From contig CASEOG010000002.1 of assembly GCA_949289575.1 (NCBI GenBank), forward strand, positions 1 to 64,000: a DNA stretch of 64,000 bases. Reading direction: 5' to 3'. The notes under the pieces are model-generated. The model worked only from the letters and a program-made list of their open reading frames with translations. It had not been told where the DNA came from and searched no databases. Positions 1-10,588 of the stretch are shown here, piece after piece (positions within the stretch are counted from its first letter, which is position 1; each line of letters opens with the position of its first letter). A program made the translations under genes and the position numbers. The DNA comes from an uncultured Spirochaetales bacterium (lineage in GTDB: Bacteria; Spirochaetota; Spirochaetia; JAFGXN01).

Positions 1-90
<90 letters not shown>

Positions 91-100
91 CTTTTTTTTA
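91..100 (+). terminator. T-run at the end of the rRNA operon
   Basis: A C followed by eight T and an A directly abuts the 5S 3' end. The terminal 5S helix would be the stem and the T-run the release site. Half of the stem lies outside the window, so this cannot be fully checked. Confidence 0.5.
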
Positions 101-215
101 TCCTCGCGGTAAACATTTTTCGTATAAAATCATTTCCGAAATCTTAATATATAATAATTACATAATTATAAAACCTCTATAGTGCATTTTTAATTTTAAT
201 TATTTGATAAAAATA

Positions 216-244
216 TTTACAAATGACTTTTTGTATGTGATAAT
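216..244 (+). promoter_or_regulatory. Candidate sigma-70 promoter of the first giant lipoprotein gene
   Basis: TTTACA (216-221), a 17-nt spacer and GATAAT (239-244) lie in AT-rich DNA between the 5S gene and the lipoprotein. Transcription would start near 251, giving a short leader with a strong GGAGG ribosome site at 269-273. Confidence 0.5.
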
Positions 245-277
245 GGTTTAATTTCCAAAATGTATATTGGAGGTTTT

Positions 278-3200
278 ATGAAAGTTTTTTCTAAAATGTG
301 TATTTTGATTACGGCATTTGCGTTTCTGATGCCTGTCATTTTGTCTTCATGTAAGGAAGATCCCGTTCCGGCAATCGACCTTACCGTAAAATCGTTAAAC
401 AACGGATATCCGGGTGATGTTTCGTTTGCGACAAGTGCGACGCCCGCAAAAAAGAAATGGCCGATTAACGGGTATCATTTGCTTGTAACGTCGCCCGACG
501 GCACGCTGAAAACTTTACATGCGGAAAACGGCAAATTTTCCAATATGATTTTTTCTCTCCCCGGCGCATGGAAGGTTGAGTTGATTGTTTCCGATGAGAA
601 CGGCAGTTCGGTCGAGACGGCCAAAGAGATTTTAATAAAAGATCCTTTCGAAGGATTTGCATTTAATATGAAAGCTCCGGCATTGGACGAGGAGCAGGGC
701 GTTTCCGAAGGTGTTGAATTCTCTTTGTCGCAGGCGTATATCGATTCCCGGTTTCATGCGTTCCTTTCCAGGATCGCCTTTTCGGTTGTTGACGGAGAGG
801 GAAATGAAATCTGGGGAAATGAGCTCGATCTTTCCGTCACCGAAGAAATTGTATTTAAAGACGGACTGACAATGACCGATGAAGGGCTGATGCTTTGTGC
901 TGTTGCCTACGATAAATACAATAACTCCAGTGTGCGTATCGAAAGTAAAATTTTTCTGAATTCGAAAGAACAGCCGATTGTCGGGTTCGAAATGTACGGG
1001 CAGAAGCCCGGCGCCGATCTGGCATCTCCCGACCGGTTTAAAGTGACCAAATTCGACGAAGCCGGTCATGTCACCGATGAAATTATCGAATTTTCGAACA
1101 TCTGGTTTAATGCGAAAGGTTCCCGTTCGAGCGGTGTCGACGGAGACGGAACCTTTATCAATAAAGTCGAGTACGAACTTTATATCGTATCGGGAGAAGG
1201 CGCTTCCGAGAGTCTGAATCAGGTAAACGTTGCGACAATGTCTGCAGCAGAGGATGAAGTCTCTTTCGAACTGGCGGCCTCCGGGTTGTATGAATTGAGA
1301 ATGAAGGTCAGCAACAATGTCGATTTGTCTGCTGTCAGAAAAATTCGTTTTAACGCCACGGAAAATAAACCGTCGATACAGAAAGTTGAGGTCTTAAATC
1401 CCGGCAGCACAAAAATTTATGAAGCAGTCGAATATAAAGTCGCTATCGGTGCCCGCAGCCGGATGCCCGGAATGGGTGCCCTGACAAAAGCGGTTGTCAC
1501 TTTTGATGACGACGGAACGGGACGTTCCGTAAAGTATGAAGTTCCTGTACGCACCGATCGCGATCTCGAATTTATTTGGGATGCGTTTATTTTTGATACC
1601 TCCAATGCAAGTAATACATGTACAGGTTCCGTTGTTGTCAAAAACGTCGCCGGTCGCGAATCCGATCCGTTCCCGTTCTCATGGAGCGTATGGGATAACA
1701 AACCGAATATCGGTATGACAGTTTACCCTTCCGTTCAAATCGCCAATTTCGGACAGGAATTTACGGTGACATCGACCCCCGTCCTTCGCGACACAAAGGA
1801 TTCCGATCTTGTCTTTTCCGTAACGCAGGTTAAAGGGACCGGAGCCGATATGCTGACGAAGGCTGTTTCGATCGGCGAACCCGAAATTATTGAGACGGAA
1901 AATGCGGATTATGTTCAGAAGAAATGGACATTTACCGCAGAACAGTTTGCGGAAGGTGATTCTTCCGATATCAACTACCTGATTTCTCTGGTTCAGAGAA
2001 ACGAAAGCGGATATTCGGAAGCCCGAAGGGTTTTTACGGCGACCGCCTCGCAAAGTTTTCTGACGTTTGATATTCGCGAATTGAAATATTATGCGAACCA
2101 GACAGTGACGATTGATGCCGGATGGAGCCGCAAAAACGGAAATCCTCTTACCGAGGCCGATTTCAATAATCTGAAAATTAAAGTCGATAAAGGGGCAACG
2201 GGTAAAGCGGAATATGCGCCGGAAGCGTCGGCATCGAATGCTGCTGCATGGAAAGGGTTGATCAAATATATCGGAAACGGCTGCTTCGAACTGACACTGG
2301 GCAGTGCCGATTATTACGTCGTTACAATGTCCGAGAAAACGTCCGGTTACAATCCCGACACTGTTTTCAGAATGGTTCTTGTCGAAAATAAAGCCCCTCA
2401 GATCGAAGAAGTGAAAGCAACTGCGATTTTGGATGAAAGCGGATCGGCTCCGATCAAACCGGATGAACCGGGACATGTCAAAAAACTGAAATACAAGTTG
2501 GAAGTTTTTGCTTCGATAGACGGCGGAGATCCGATTGATTTCACCTGGTATTTCGATAAATCGCCGGCGTTTTCGGAGGCAACCCCCGACAGGACACCGA
2601 CTGACACCGATGACAGATCCGTTGTGGAAGATGTCTGGCTGACACCGGGTGAACATACGATTTATGTTGTGGGACATATTCGCGGAAAGACCTCGAATAA
2701 ATCGCGACCTTATATGAAGGCTTTGACAGTCGGCAGACTGACCGGCCCGACAGTTTCTTCGGCAGTCGAATATACGAACAGCAAACAGCCGGAATGGAGT
2801 ATTTCGAAAGCATCGGATACATCGGATCAGTTCCGTTTTCAGGTGACTCCCGTGGGAACGGCCGAAAGTGATACAAAATGGAGTGCTCCCGTATCGGGAA
2901 TGACTTCTTATATTCATGATACCGCTTTGGCCGACGGTGAATGGGTTCTTTATGTTCAGGAACGAAATTCTGCCGAAGGGCGTTGGTCTGACAGCGGTTA
3001 TTCCAAACTGACGGTCGATACCGTAGCGCCGCCTGTGCCGGTTATCACTGTATCTCCCGAATATACGGTTGAAAGCAGTGTTTCCGGTGATCCGCGAAGA
3101 ACAGCCGACGGAAATGCGTCGGGTGTCTGGAGTTGGGCGATGCCTGCCGACTCTGAGGCGGTCAGCGGGTACAGATATATACTCCAGAAAGGTTCGCCGC

Positions 3201-4873
3201 AGGAGGTTTCCGAATCGATAACAGCACCGATTATTGCATCGGAACTTGTCGGTGAGGGAGAAGAAGAGAGTGTTCTTCTGTCGGTTGCGGCCAAGGACCT
3301 TGCGGGGAACTGGAGTTCGTATGCGGTATCCGAAATTGTTATTGACCGGATAGCGCCCGATTCTCCGACCGGAGATACGGCGGAAAAATGGACAAATGAT
3401 CGAACTCTCGACTTTGACTGGCAGGTCCCCGAAGGGTGCGAAGCGTTGAGCGGCTACCGTGTGGTTCTGAAAGCCGATGAAGGAACAGGATCTGTCTCCG
3501 AAATCGAAACGGACGATAATGTAGCCGACGCACAATGGCAATCCTCAACCCGCCCGGAGACGCCGTTAACCGATTACACGCTGGAAGTTTACGCCAAAGA
3601 CCTGGTCGGAAACGAATCTTTCCCGCTTGTTCTGAAACGTAAATTGGATACGGTGATTCCCGAAGCACCGCAGGAACTGACGTTGAAAGAGGGTGCCGGC
3701 ATCGGCAATGTCGGAAAAGCGGCCGACAGTTTCGAATTTACATACAATATTCCTGCCGGCGAAGACAGTGTCACTTACCAATGCGGCTGGGCCAAGCAGG
3801 GATCGGCTATCGATTCCTTTGATGAGAACGGCGACGCTGTAGCCTATACGGTGACACTGACGGAAGACGGGTATCATACCGTCGAAGTCCGCGCCGTCGA
3901 CCGGGCAGGCAATATCGGTAAAGCGGCGACACTGGATTTCTACCGTGATACCACACCCCCTGTGATTACCCTGCAGGATCTGCTTTCTTTCAATTTCGGA
4001 GATGTGCATAAAACAAAAGAGCAGATTACGGCAATGGCTACCGTCAGCGATCCGCTGGATCCCAATCCTGTTGTAACGTATGAGTATCCGTTTACCTATA
4101 TCGATACGGAGTACACTTACCGCGAGGTCAAAGAAAAGGATCTGATGACAGTGACCGCCGTCGACGTTTTGGGAAATCAGACTTCCAAGACGATCCGGAT
4201 TAAAGTCGCGGCTCCGACGCTGGCGGCATGGCCGGCAATAAGTGCCACGGCGACAACAGGTGATGCCAATTTAGTGAGCGGCAAATCCTATTATTTCACG
4301 GTTTCGGATGTGTTGCGTCAGTATCAAGCATGGAATGGAAGGGTGCAACATCCTTCTACCTTAAATTTTGAATCCCCCCGTTATGACAAAGTTATGCTGC
4401 ATGATCACGGTGATACAAATTATACGAACCAAATGGTTGCCGGTGTTTACGATAATCAAATTCATTTTGTCGGTCAGCGCAGCGCCGGAACTATGAGGTA
4501 TATACGTTTCTCGGGCGGTACGGTTGTTGTTGATCCCGCTAACGAAGGGATTACCCATAAACTGTGGAAAGGGGTCACTTATGAAGTTTCCGTCAGTGCA
4601 CAGAAAAGCGGAGATCGGACAGTTACGGCGAAAATCGGAATGAATTTGCTGGCAAAAGAAGACGGTTCCGTACTGGGCAGTGCCGAATTGGCGGATGATC
4701 AGATGACAGATACGCCGAAAGCTGTTGCAGCCCAGTTGACTCCGAGTAAAAATATTACCGGAGTCAAGATGGAAGTTTCCGTCTCCCGTACCGGTGAGAA
4801 AGATTATGCGGGAACCAATCTGTCAGCTTTTAATTTGACAATGAAGACATGGCCCGGGAAAAACGAGCAGTGA
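278..4873 (+). CDS. Giant Ig/Fn3-repeat lipoprotein (1531 aa)
   Basis: Predicted surface or periplasmic lipoprotein of unknown function. The start is placed at the ATG at 278, four bases after GGAGG, rather than at the in-frame ATG at 260, which has no ribosome site. The first 24 residues form a signal peptide ending in a lipobox (LSSC), with Cys25 the lipidation site. The body is a chain of about 100-residue beta-sandwich-like units; linkers of the type D-x-x-x-P-x-x-P recur near residues 913, 1022, 1124 and 1223, the usual junction of bacterial Ig-like/Fn3-like repeats. About 200 C-terminal residues lack this pattern and may form a separate domain. The next gene, 21 bp downstream, has the same architecture, so the two are probably co-transcribed. 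No catalytic motif is visible; a structural, adhesive or glycan-binding role is only a guess. Confidence 0.85.
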   Translation: MKVFSKMCILITAFAFLMPVILSSCKEDPVPAIDLTVKSLNNGYPGDVSFATSATPAKKKWPINGYHLLVTSPDGTLKTLHAENGKFSNMIFSLPGAWKVELIVSDENGSSVETAKEILIKDPFEGFAFNMKAPALDEEQGVSEGVEFSLSQAYIDSRFHAFLSRIAFSVVDGEGNEIWGNELDLSVTEEIVFKDGLTMTDEGLMLCAVAYDKYNNSSVRIESKIFLNSKEQPIVGFEMYGQKPGADLASPDRFKVTKFDEAGHVTDEIIEFSNIWFNAKGSRSSGVDGDGTFINKVEYELYIVSGEGASESLNQVNVATMSAAEDEVSFELAASGLYELRMKVSNNVDLSAVRKIRFNATENKPSIQKVEVLNPGSTKIYEAVEYKVAIGARSRMPGMGALTKAVVTFDDDGTGRSVKYEVPVRTDRDLEFIWDAFIFDTSNASNTCTGSVVVKNVAGRESDPFPFSWSVWDNKPNIGMTVYPSVQIANFGQEFTVTSTPVLRDTKDSDLVFSVTQVKGTGADMLTKAVSIGEPEIIETENADYVQKKWTFTAEQFAEGDSSDINYLISLVQRNESGYSEARRVFTATASQSFLTFDIRELKYYANQTVTIDAGWSRKNGNPLTEADFNNLKIKVDKGATGKAEYAPEASASNAAAWKGLIKYIGNGCFELTLGSADYYVVTMSEKTSGYNPDTVFRMVLVENKAPQIEEVKATAILDESGSAPIKPDEPGHVKKLKYKLEVFASIDGGDPIDFTWYFDKSPAFSEATPDRTPTDTDDRSVVEDVWLTPGEHTIYVVGHIRGKTSNKSRPYMKALTVGRLTGPTVSSAVEYTNSKQPEWSISKASDTSDQFRFQVTPVGTAESDTKWSAPVSGMTSYIHDTALADGEWVLYVQERNSAEGRWSDSGYSKLTVDTVAPPVPVITVSPEYTVESSVSGDPRRTADGNASGVWSWAMPADSEAVSGYRYILQKGSPQEVSESITAPIIASELVGEGEEESVLLSVAAKDLAGNWSSYAVSEIVIDRIAPDSPTGDTAEKWTNDRTLDFDWQVPEGCEALSGYRVVLKADEGTGSVSEIETDDNVADAQWQSSTRPETPLTDYTLEVYAKDLVGNESFPLVLKRKLDTVIPEAPQELTLKEGAGIGNVGKAADSFEFTYNIPAGEDSVTYQCGWAKQGSAIDSFDENGDAVAYTVTLTEDGYHTVEVRAVDRAGNIGKAATLDFYRDTTPPVITLQDLLSFNFGDVHKTKEQITAMATVSDPLDPNPVVTYEYPFTYIDTEYTYREVKEKDLMTVTAVDVLGNQTSKTIRIKVAAPTLAAWPAISATATTGDANLVSGKSYYFTVSDVLRQYQAWNGRVQHPSTLNFESPRYDKVMLHDHGDTNYTNQMVAGVYDNQIHFVGQRSAGTMRYIRFSGGTVVVDPANEGITHKLWKGVTYEVSVSAQKSGDRTVTAKIGMNLLAKEDGSVLGSAELADDQMTDTPKAVAAQLTPSKNITGVKMEVSVSRTGEKDYAGTNLSAFNLTMKTWPGKNEQ

Positions 4874-4894
4874 TGAAAAGAGGAGAAAGCGGAT

Positions 4895-7800
4895 ATGAAT
4901 TATAAAAAGATATTATTGGGGATTATGTTCACGGCAGCCGTTCTTTTCGGCTGCAAAGAAAAAATTGCTCTGTTTCCGCCGATTGTATCGGGTCCGGAAA
5001 TCACTTCCAACACTCAGCCGGAATTTTCATGGAAGGCTTCGGTCGGTGATGCGACTTACTATATGGTCGAGCTGATCAATAAAGAAAATTCTCAGGTGGT
5101 TGTTAAGCAAACCCGGGTGGAGGCTAAAGATTCCAACAAATGGAAGGTTCCTCAGAAACTGGCAGACGGTGTCTATATGTTAAAAATCACCGCCTACAGA
5201 CCGGCCGAAAAAAAGAAGGATCCCGATGTGGCATCCAAAACCGTGACGTTTCTGTTTACAATCGATTTGCGTGCGGCTGCCGGTCAGCCTGTCATTACGG
5301 ATGTCAACGGAATAACCGTTAAGAGAGACGATCACGGGCTTCAGCAGGGAAGTATCGTGATTGCCTCGACAACTCCTTATTTCAGATGGACGGAAGGTGT
5401 CGATGCGGAGACTTATCTGGTAACGCTTTATAACGTGACCGGAGATCAGTCGGTTCCCTGTTTCGACTCGTTGTCGGTTTCTTCGAATATCCGCTTTTAT
5501 CAGGTGCCGGAAGAGGGTGCCCTGAGTGACGGATCCTACCGCTTCGAGGTCAGCGGTGTAACATCGATGGGAATGAAAGGGGAACCTTCGGTTTGCGAAT
5601 TCGAGGTGAATACGCAGGGGGGAGGCGCGCCGAACATTACCGAACCTGTTTTACCCGCGGAAGGGGCATTTTCCACCAATAAGAACTCGCTGCACTTTGC
5701 ATGGAGTCCGGAAATCCTGCCGAGCGGAGATAAAAAAGAGTTTTCGTGGCAGAGAAAAAAGCTGGAGGGTGAAGAGACAACAACGGAACCGAATGCCGAC
5801 GGCTGGGGACTCGTTCCCGGTGACAGAGAAACACAAATGACCGTAAACGGTTTGACCGATGGGCGGTATGTCTTCTTTCTGAGATCGAAAGATCAGCTGG
5901 GGAACTGGTCAGCACCCGCGTCTTTTTACTTCATTATCGATACGGTTCCGCCCGAAATTCCTGCCGTTTCAGCCGATAAATATACGGTGGCGACCGACAG
6001 CGATCGGGTGACGTTCTCGTGGGACATTTCCGAAGATACGGATTACCTTCTTGTCTCCGCCAACTATAAAGAAGGTGAAAATGTTCCGACACCTGTCCGA
6101 CAGGAAAAGGATGTTCCGTTTGTTCAGAATTTCGATACCGCAACTCACGACAAGACGGTTTACCTCTTTACTTTCAGCGCCGTCGATAAAGCCGGAAACA
6201 TTTCGGATACCATTACCGCTCGGGTCCTGTATAATCCGATCGGAGAAGCTTTGCCGACGTTTTTGCCGTGGAGCGGCAGCATTAATGTTTCCCAACCCGA
6301 CGGCAGTGTGAAATATTTCAGCCGCGAAGTCGAGCTGCAGTGGTCATGGGAAAAAGCGGCCGGTACTTTGAATGAAAATTACAAAATTGCCTTCTCCTTT
6401 TCCGATACGGAAAGTGCGGCGGCGCCTCCGGCAGACTCTTATTTCCCCGTCGCCGCCTCTTCATGGTCTGAATCGACACAGGGAGAAAGCCGGGGTGACG
6501 GATTTTATACATTGTACGTCATGCAGGAGTATGAAGCGGGGAAATGGACAACTCCGGTTTCCCGGACATACATCATTGCAAGAGAATCGGTTCCCGAAGC
6601 TCCCCGGAATCTGACAGGAGCGACAAAAGTCGGTGCTTTCCCGGATGAATTCGGAAGAAAAGTCGGTTTCCCGACATGGAGCTGGGATGCGCCGGCCGTT
6701 ACGGACGGACTGGCGGCCTTCGAATACCGCTATCACAAAGTCGGAACGAGCAACGAAGGGACATGGATTCGTACCGACAGTATTTCGGTTCGTTCAATCA
6801 CCGAAATGAGCGGTCTGGAGATCGGTGATTATATCTTTTATGTCCGCAGTGTTAATATTTTGGGAGGTGTCAGTTCCGAGGTTTCGTTCAATACTTCGGT
6901 TGTCGATGCAGCCGATTTGCCTGCGGCACCGATTATCACACCCGAAAAACCGATTGTCGGCGGAAAGGATTACACAATTGTCTGGAATTGGACATATCCC
7001 GACGGAAAAGCAGCCGACAAAGTGTGGGTCAAAGTCGGTTCCGAGCCGTCGGAATCGGATATGCCTTATACAGGCGGGACAGCCTACTCCCTTGCTTACG
7101 ATTCCTCCTTGGAAGGGAAAGAGACCAATTTGACCCTTTTCGTTAAAGCGCACTATACGGGAGATGAGGTTGCTTCACTGGCCGGAACTTCGACGGTTCT
7201 TGTCGATCTGAATCCGCCTGCCGCGCCGTTGCTCAGCGGGTCGGCGGAAGCACCCGAAACGGCTCCGGTCTGGATGATGACACATGCCAATCTGAAAGAT
7301 GTCAGTGCTTTCCGTTATCAGACAGTCGTCGGCGATGGGATGCCGGCTGACGGAAATTGGACAGAAACAGCGGTGGCTCCTTCCGTAAACGTGACTTACA
7401 GCGAACCGTTCAATGTCGGAGAGAAGATTGTTCTTTGGGCTCAGGCTGCGGATGCATTGAATAACTGGTCGCCGTCGGCTTCGTTTGCAACAGTCATTAA
7501 GGCCGGTATCGAACCTCCTCAGGTGACAATTCCCGCATACGAGGCTGCCAACTACCTGAATGCCTCCATGAAAGAGGCGGAAGTTCAACTCGATTCCGCT
7601 ACCGGTGATATCGAGGCCATTAAGTATCGTTTCAGCAACGGTGTTTCGGCCTGGTCGCTGATTCGGTTTGAGGTGCCTGCGGCTCGGCAGACATTCCGGT
7701 TCAAACCGACCGATTTGTCCGACGGAGAAAATGTAACGTTTGAGTATCAGGGGCAGATAGGCGGCGAATGGTCAAAAATGGGAACCTACAGTTTGGCATT

Positions 7801-10285
7801 GATTGACGTGAACGCGCCTTCGAAACCGTCCAATTTGCGTCTCCAGGGGGGAGATATCAAAACGGGCGATACGACTCCCCGTATCGAATGGAATGCGGTC
7901 GGAGATGCGGCTTGCTATGAATACATAAAAGACGGTGTGAGCTCCCGCGTTAACACTCCGTATTTCATATCGCCGGAATTGACCGACGGTAAATATACGG
8001 TCTCCGTTGTTGCCGTCGACCGGGCCGAGAACAAATCAGAGCCGGTTTCTCTCTCTTTCGAGATTGATCACACTTACCGTGACTACAGCCGGCCCGAGAT
8101 TATTTCGGCAGTAGTCTCGAAATACGCAGCGAAAGATTATGTCCGTGTTTCCTGGAAACCGGAATCGAAATCGGTTAAATATGCGGTTTATGAGCTGACG
8201 GAAGCGCAGGTCGGACAGTCCTCAATTCCGGCACCGGCATCGTATGTTGTCGGGTTCGATACGTTGACAACCGAAAATCTGGAAGCGGGGAATGCCGCAG
8301 CCGGATACGGAAAGGATTCCGACGGCAACTATTTTGTCTGGATAAAAACCGATAACAAAACAGCCTATTACGGTGTCATCGGTATGAACGATGAAGGAAA
8401 AACAGGTTTCCATCGCCTTTCGTATACATCGGCGCAGAAAACCGAAGTGTACGGTACGGCGCTTCTCCCTGTCAGCGGAGTATCGATTGCCACAAGCGGT
8501 GCGAAGGTTGAAGCTGTTTGGAAGGCGCTCTCTTCCGATGTCGAATACCGTGTATTGCGATCGAAAACCGCATATGATTACAAGACAGCACCGACAAATC
8601 TTCCGATAACAGATTTCAATGTCTGGACAGGCGGAACGGGCTGGAGTGCGGTTGCGTCTGAAACGGATATTCTTAACGGAAAAGCTGTTACTGCGTCTAA
8701 ATTTACGGACAGCTCGTTTAATACCGACAATTACGTCGGAAAAGAATTCGTTTACCGGATTTATGCGGTCAATACGGTTGTCAGAAGCGCCGAAAGTTCT
8801 TACAGAGCGGAATTCTCCGGCTTCCCGGGATTATTCTTTATGAGTGCGGCGGCCGAAAGCAAACTTATTATTCTGCTTCCGAATCCCGACAACATTCTGA
8901 CACTGGCGGCAACCCAGGGTGCCGAGACAAATGATTCGAAATTGCCCGGTAAAATCAAGCTGACGGTGAACGAAAAGGGAACAAAACCGGATTACAGTAA
9001 TTTTACGGTGAAAGTGGAGCGGACATACCGGTACGGCGGAACCCATCAGGGCTATCCGACAGCCGATTTGGTTTCCGATTATATGTGGACGGGATACGGA
9101 CCTTATATCAGCGGACGATATCATACTGATTTAACCAATCCCGACCCGGCAGCCTGTCCGTGGGAAAAAACGATTCTCCTGGAATATGTGTTCGATCTCG
9201 CTTCGAATTCGTCGGCTGCGGTTTACGATACGTTGTACGATACCGACGATGCAACGGGAGAAAAACTGATTGCGGTTCGCCGAAAAATTTCACATGATAC
9301 GATGCAGCCGTGGTATGAACGTAAGGAATCTGTCGTCAGCAAGAATGCAGCCAAATATGATATTGTGCTTGATCCGGACGGGACCAAATCCGAATACGAA
9401 TGGCACTATCTCAATTGGGACTGGGTGATGAGAAAGTATATGTATCATCCCGATAATCCGCTTGCCAAAGTGTACACATCCACGGGTAATTCATCCTCGA
9501 CGAAAAATGTCGGAGACCGGCCGGGTCGCTTTGATATAGCGGACGCTGTCCGCTGCGATTACCGGATTGTCCTGGTCAGTAAAATTGATCCTTCCGTTAC
9601 GGCAAAGTCGGAAAAAACCGTTTCCGGATATCCGCGGCTGACCCCGAGAGAGTTCTCTTCTCTGGCCATGATTATTCGTGAAATCGCATTCTATGAAATT
9701 CCGGCATCCTATTATGATGAGGTCGAAGAACAGGGAACAGGTTTAAAAAGAGACCCCGTAACCGTAGAGGGATGGAATAACAGCAAAAGAAAGGACGGTT
9801 CGATCCAGCTTGTGAAAGTTGACGTCAATATTTTTCAGTTATCCGGTACGGCTCATCTTCGAACCAACGGCAGCGGATATTCTTATTTTCCGGGATGTTA
9901 TATAAAACTCGATTGGCCCGGTTTTACGATCAAACTGGGAGGTGATGCAGCCAAGTGTCTCGACAATAACGAGCTGGAGATTGTGACACCGCTTCCCGGT
10001 ATGTGCGGAAAAGTGAAGATGACGGCCTATCTGTACGGCGGTACTTATTACCACGGTATGCAGAGCGGAAGTTTTATAACGGTCACCTATCCGGGGTACA
10101 GCAACTTTCGGATGGACGTCGGAAAACTGCCGGGAGCACAGAATCATAAGGCTCTGGTTTCCAACGAGTATATCGAGTCCAACTGGGGACGGGTACAGTA
10201 TACGAACAACCCCGATACCTATTGGGACCGCTATACCAGCATTAACTGGTCGTACGGTAATTTGAGATATCCGGGATTCAAATAA
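4895..10285 (+). CDS. Giant Ig/Fn3-repeat lipoprotein (1796 aa)
   Basis: Second very large lipoprotein of the pair. AGAGGAG lies a few bases before the ATG. The signal peptide ends in the lipobox LFGC with Cys20 as the lipidation site. Repeated beta-rich units carry F/I-x-W-x-W strands and D-x-x-P-P-x-x-P-type linkers near residues 348, 770 and 970, similar to the upstream protein, so the two probably arose by duplication or share a domain stock. The C-terminal third (about residue 1230 on) changes character: it is rich in Tyr, Trp and Asp with few linker motifs, and may be a functional head. No enzymatic signature is seen. A hairpin terminator follows closely, so this gene ends the two-gene operon. 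Confidence 0.85.
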   Translation: MNYKKILLGIMFTAAVLFGCKEKIALFPPIVSGPEITSNTQPEFSWKASVGDATYYMVELINKENSQVVVKQTRVEAKDSNKWKVPQKLADGVYMLKITAYRPAEKKKDPDVASKTVTFLFTIDLRAAAGQPVITDVNGITVKRDDHGLQQGSIVIASTTPYFRWTEGVDAETYLVTLYNVTGDQSVPCFDSLSVSSNIRFYQVPEEGALSDGSYRFEVSGVTSMGMKGEPSVCEFEVNTQGGGAPNITEPVLPAEGAFSTNKNSLHFAWSPEILPSGDKKEFSWQRKKLEGEETTTEPNADGWGLVPGDRETQMTVNGLTDGRYVFFLRSKDQLGNWSAPASFYFIIDTVPPEIPAVSADKYTVATDSDRVTFSWDISEDTDYLLVSANYKEGENVPTPVRQEKDVPFVQNFDTATHDKTVYLFTFSAVDKAGNISDTITARVLYNPIGEALPTFLPWSGSINVSQPDGSVKYFSREVELQWSWEKAAGTLNENYKIAFSFSDTESAAAPPADSYFPVAASSWSESTQGESRGDGFYTLYVMQEYEAGKWTTPVSRTYIIARESVPEAPRNLTGATKVGAFPDEFGRKVGFPTWSWDAPAVTDGLAAFEYRYHKVGTSNEGTWIRTDSISVRSITEMSGLEIGDYIFYVRSVNILGGVSSEVSFNTSVVDAADLPAAPIITPEKPIVGGKDYTIVWNWTYPDGKAADKVWVKVGSEPSESDMPYTGGTAYSLAYDSSLEGKETNLTLFVKAHYTGDEVASLAGTSTVLVDLNPPAAPLLSGSAEAPETAPVWMMTHANLKDVSAFRYQTVVGDGMPADGNWTETAVAPSVNVTYSEPFNVGEKIVLWAQAADALNNWSPSASFATVIKAGIEPPQVTIPAYEAANYLNASMKEAEVQLDSATGDIEAIKYRFSNGVSAWSLIRFEVPAARQTFRFKPTDLSDGENVTFEYQGQIGGEWSKMGTYSLALIDVNAPSKPSNLRLQGGDIKTGDTTPRIEWNAVGDAACYEYIKDGVSSRVNTPYFISPELTDGKYTVSVVAVDRAENKSEPVSLSFEIDHTYRDYSRPEIISAVVSKYAAKDYVRVSWKPESKSVKYAVYELTEAQVGQSSIPAPASYVVGFDTLTTENLEAGNAAAGYGKDSDGNYFVWIKTDNKTAYYGVIGMNDEGKTGFHRLSYTSAQKTEVYGTALLPVSGVSIATSGAKVEAVWKALSSDVEYRVLRSKTAYDYKTAPTNLPITDFNVWTGGTGWSAVASETDILNGKAVTASKFTDSSFNTDNYVGKEFVYRIYAVNTVVRSAESSYRAEFSGFPGLFFMSAAAESKLIILLPNPDNILTLAATQGAETNDSKLPGKIKLTVNEKGTKPDYSNFTVKVERTYRYGGTHQGYPTADLVSDYMWTGYGPYISGRYHTDLTNPDPAACPWEKTILLEYVFDLASNSSAAVYDTLYDTDDATGEKLIAVRRKISHDTMQPWYERKESVVSKNAAKYDIVLDPDGTKSEYEWHYLNWDWVMRKYMYHPDNPLAKVYTSTGNSSSTKNVGDRPGRFDIADAVRCDYRIVLVSKIDPSVTAKSEKTVSGYPRLTPREFSSLAMIIREIAFYEIPASYYDEVEEQGTGLKRDPVTVEGWNNSKRKDGSIQLVKVDVNIFQLSGTAHLRTNGSGYSYFPGCYIKLDWPGFTIKLGGDAAKCLDNNELEIVTPLPGMCGKVKMTAYLYGGTYYHGMQSGSFITVTYPGYSNFRMDVGKLPGAQNHKALVSNEYIESNWGRVQYTNNPDTYWDRYTSINWSYGNLRYPGFK

Positions 10286-10307
10286 GATTTCCGGAAAAAT
10301 TACCTCT

Positions 10308-10335
10308 GCCCGCGGCATATGCCGCGGGCTTTTTT
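10308..10335 (+). terminator. Rho-independent terminator after the giant lipoproteins
   Basis: A perfect 11-bp inverted repeat with no separate loop sequence (GCCCGCGGCAT/ATGCCGCGGGC, 10308-10329) is followed directly by TTTTTT. It lies 22 bp after the stop codon of the second giant lipoprotein. Confidence 0.88.
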
Positions 10336-10483
10336 GCGGCGGACTGAATATCCGAGGGAGCGGAGAAGAAACGGGAGAGGCCCTCCTTTCGGTCGGCGGC
10401 AGGAGGGTGGACGGGGACGGGTTGCGTTCTGCAGCGACAGATGCAGCGGGGAAAAGTCTTGAGGTGTCCGGCGCAGAAACGGC
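10336..10483. other. GC-rich intergenic stretch without recognised content
   Basis: The roughly 300-bp gap between two convergent lipoprotein genes holds the terminator of each. The 150 bp between those terminators are G-rich. I find no convincing gene, promoter or RNA in it. Confidence 0.4.
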
Positions 10484-10514
10484 AAAAAAAGGCCGGAAGG
10501 GAGGACCTTCCGGC
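10484..10514 (-). terminator. Terminator of the minus-strand 202-aa lipoprotein gene
   Basis: Read on the minus strand, GCCGGAAGG, a five-base loop and CCTTCCGGC (10492-10514) are followed by a run of seven T (A at 10484-10490 on the plus strand). It lies about 75 bp past the stop codon at 10589. Confidence 0.85.
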
Positions 10515-10588
10515 GGGGAGTCGTTATGAAATGACCGGTAACATCGGGCGGTTACCGGCAACAGAAAACTTTCAAATTGCAGAGCGGT

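Noticed and set aside
1679-3541. 620-codon open frame on the minus strand opposite the first giant lipoprotein
   Set aside because: The translation is Arg/Phe/Ile-rich low-complexity sequence, typical of the reverse complement of a GA/TC-biased gene, with no start signals.
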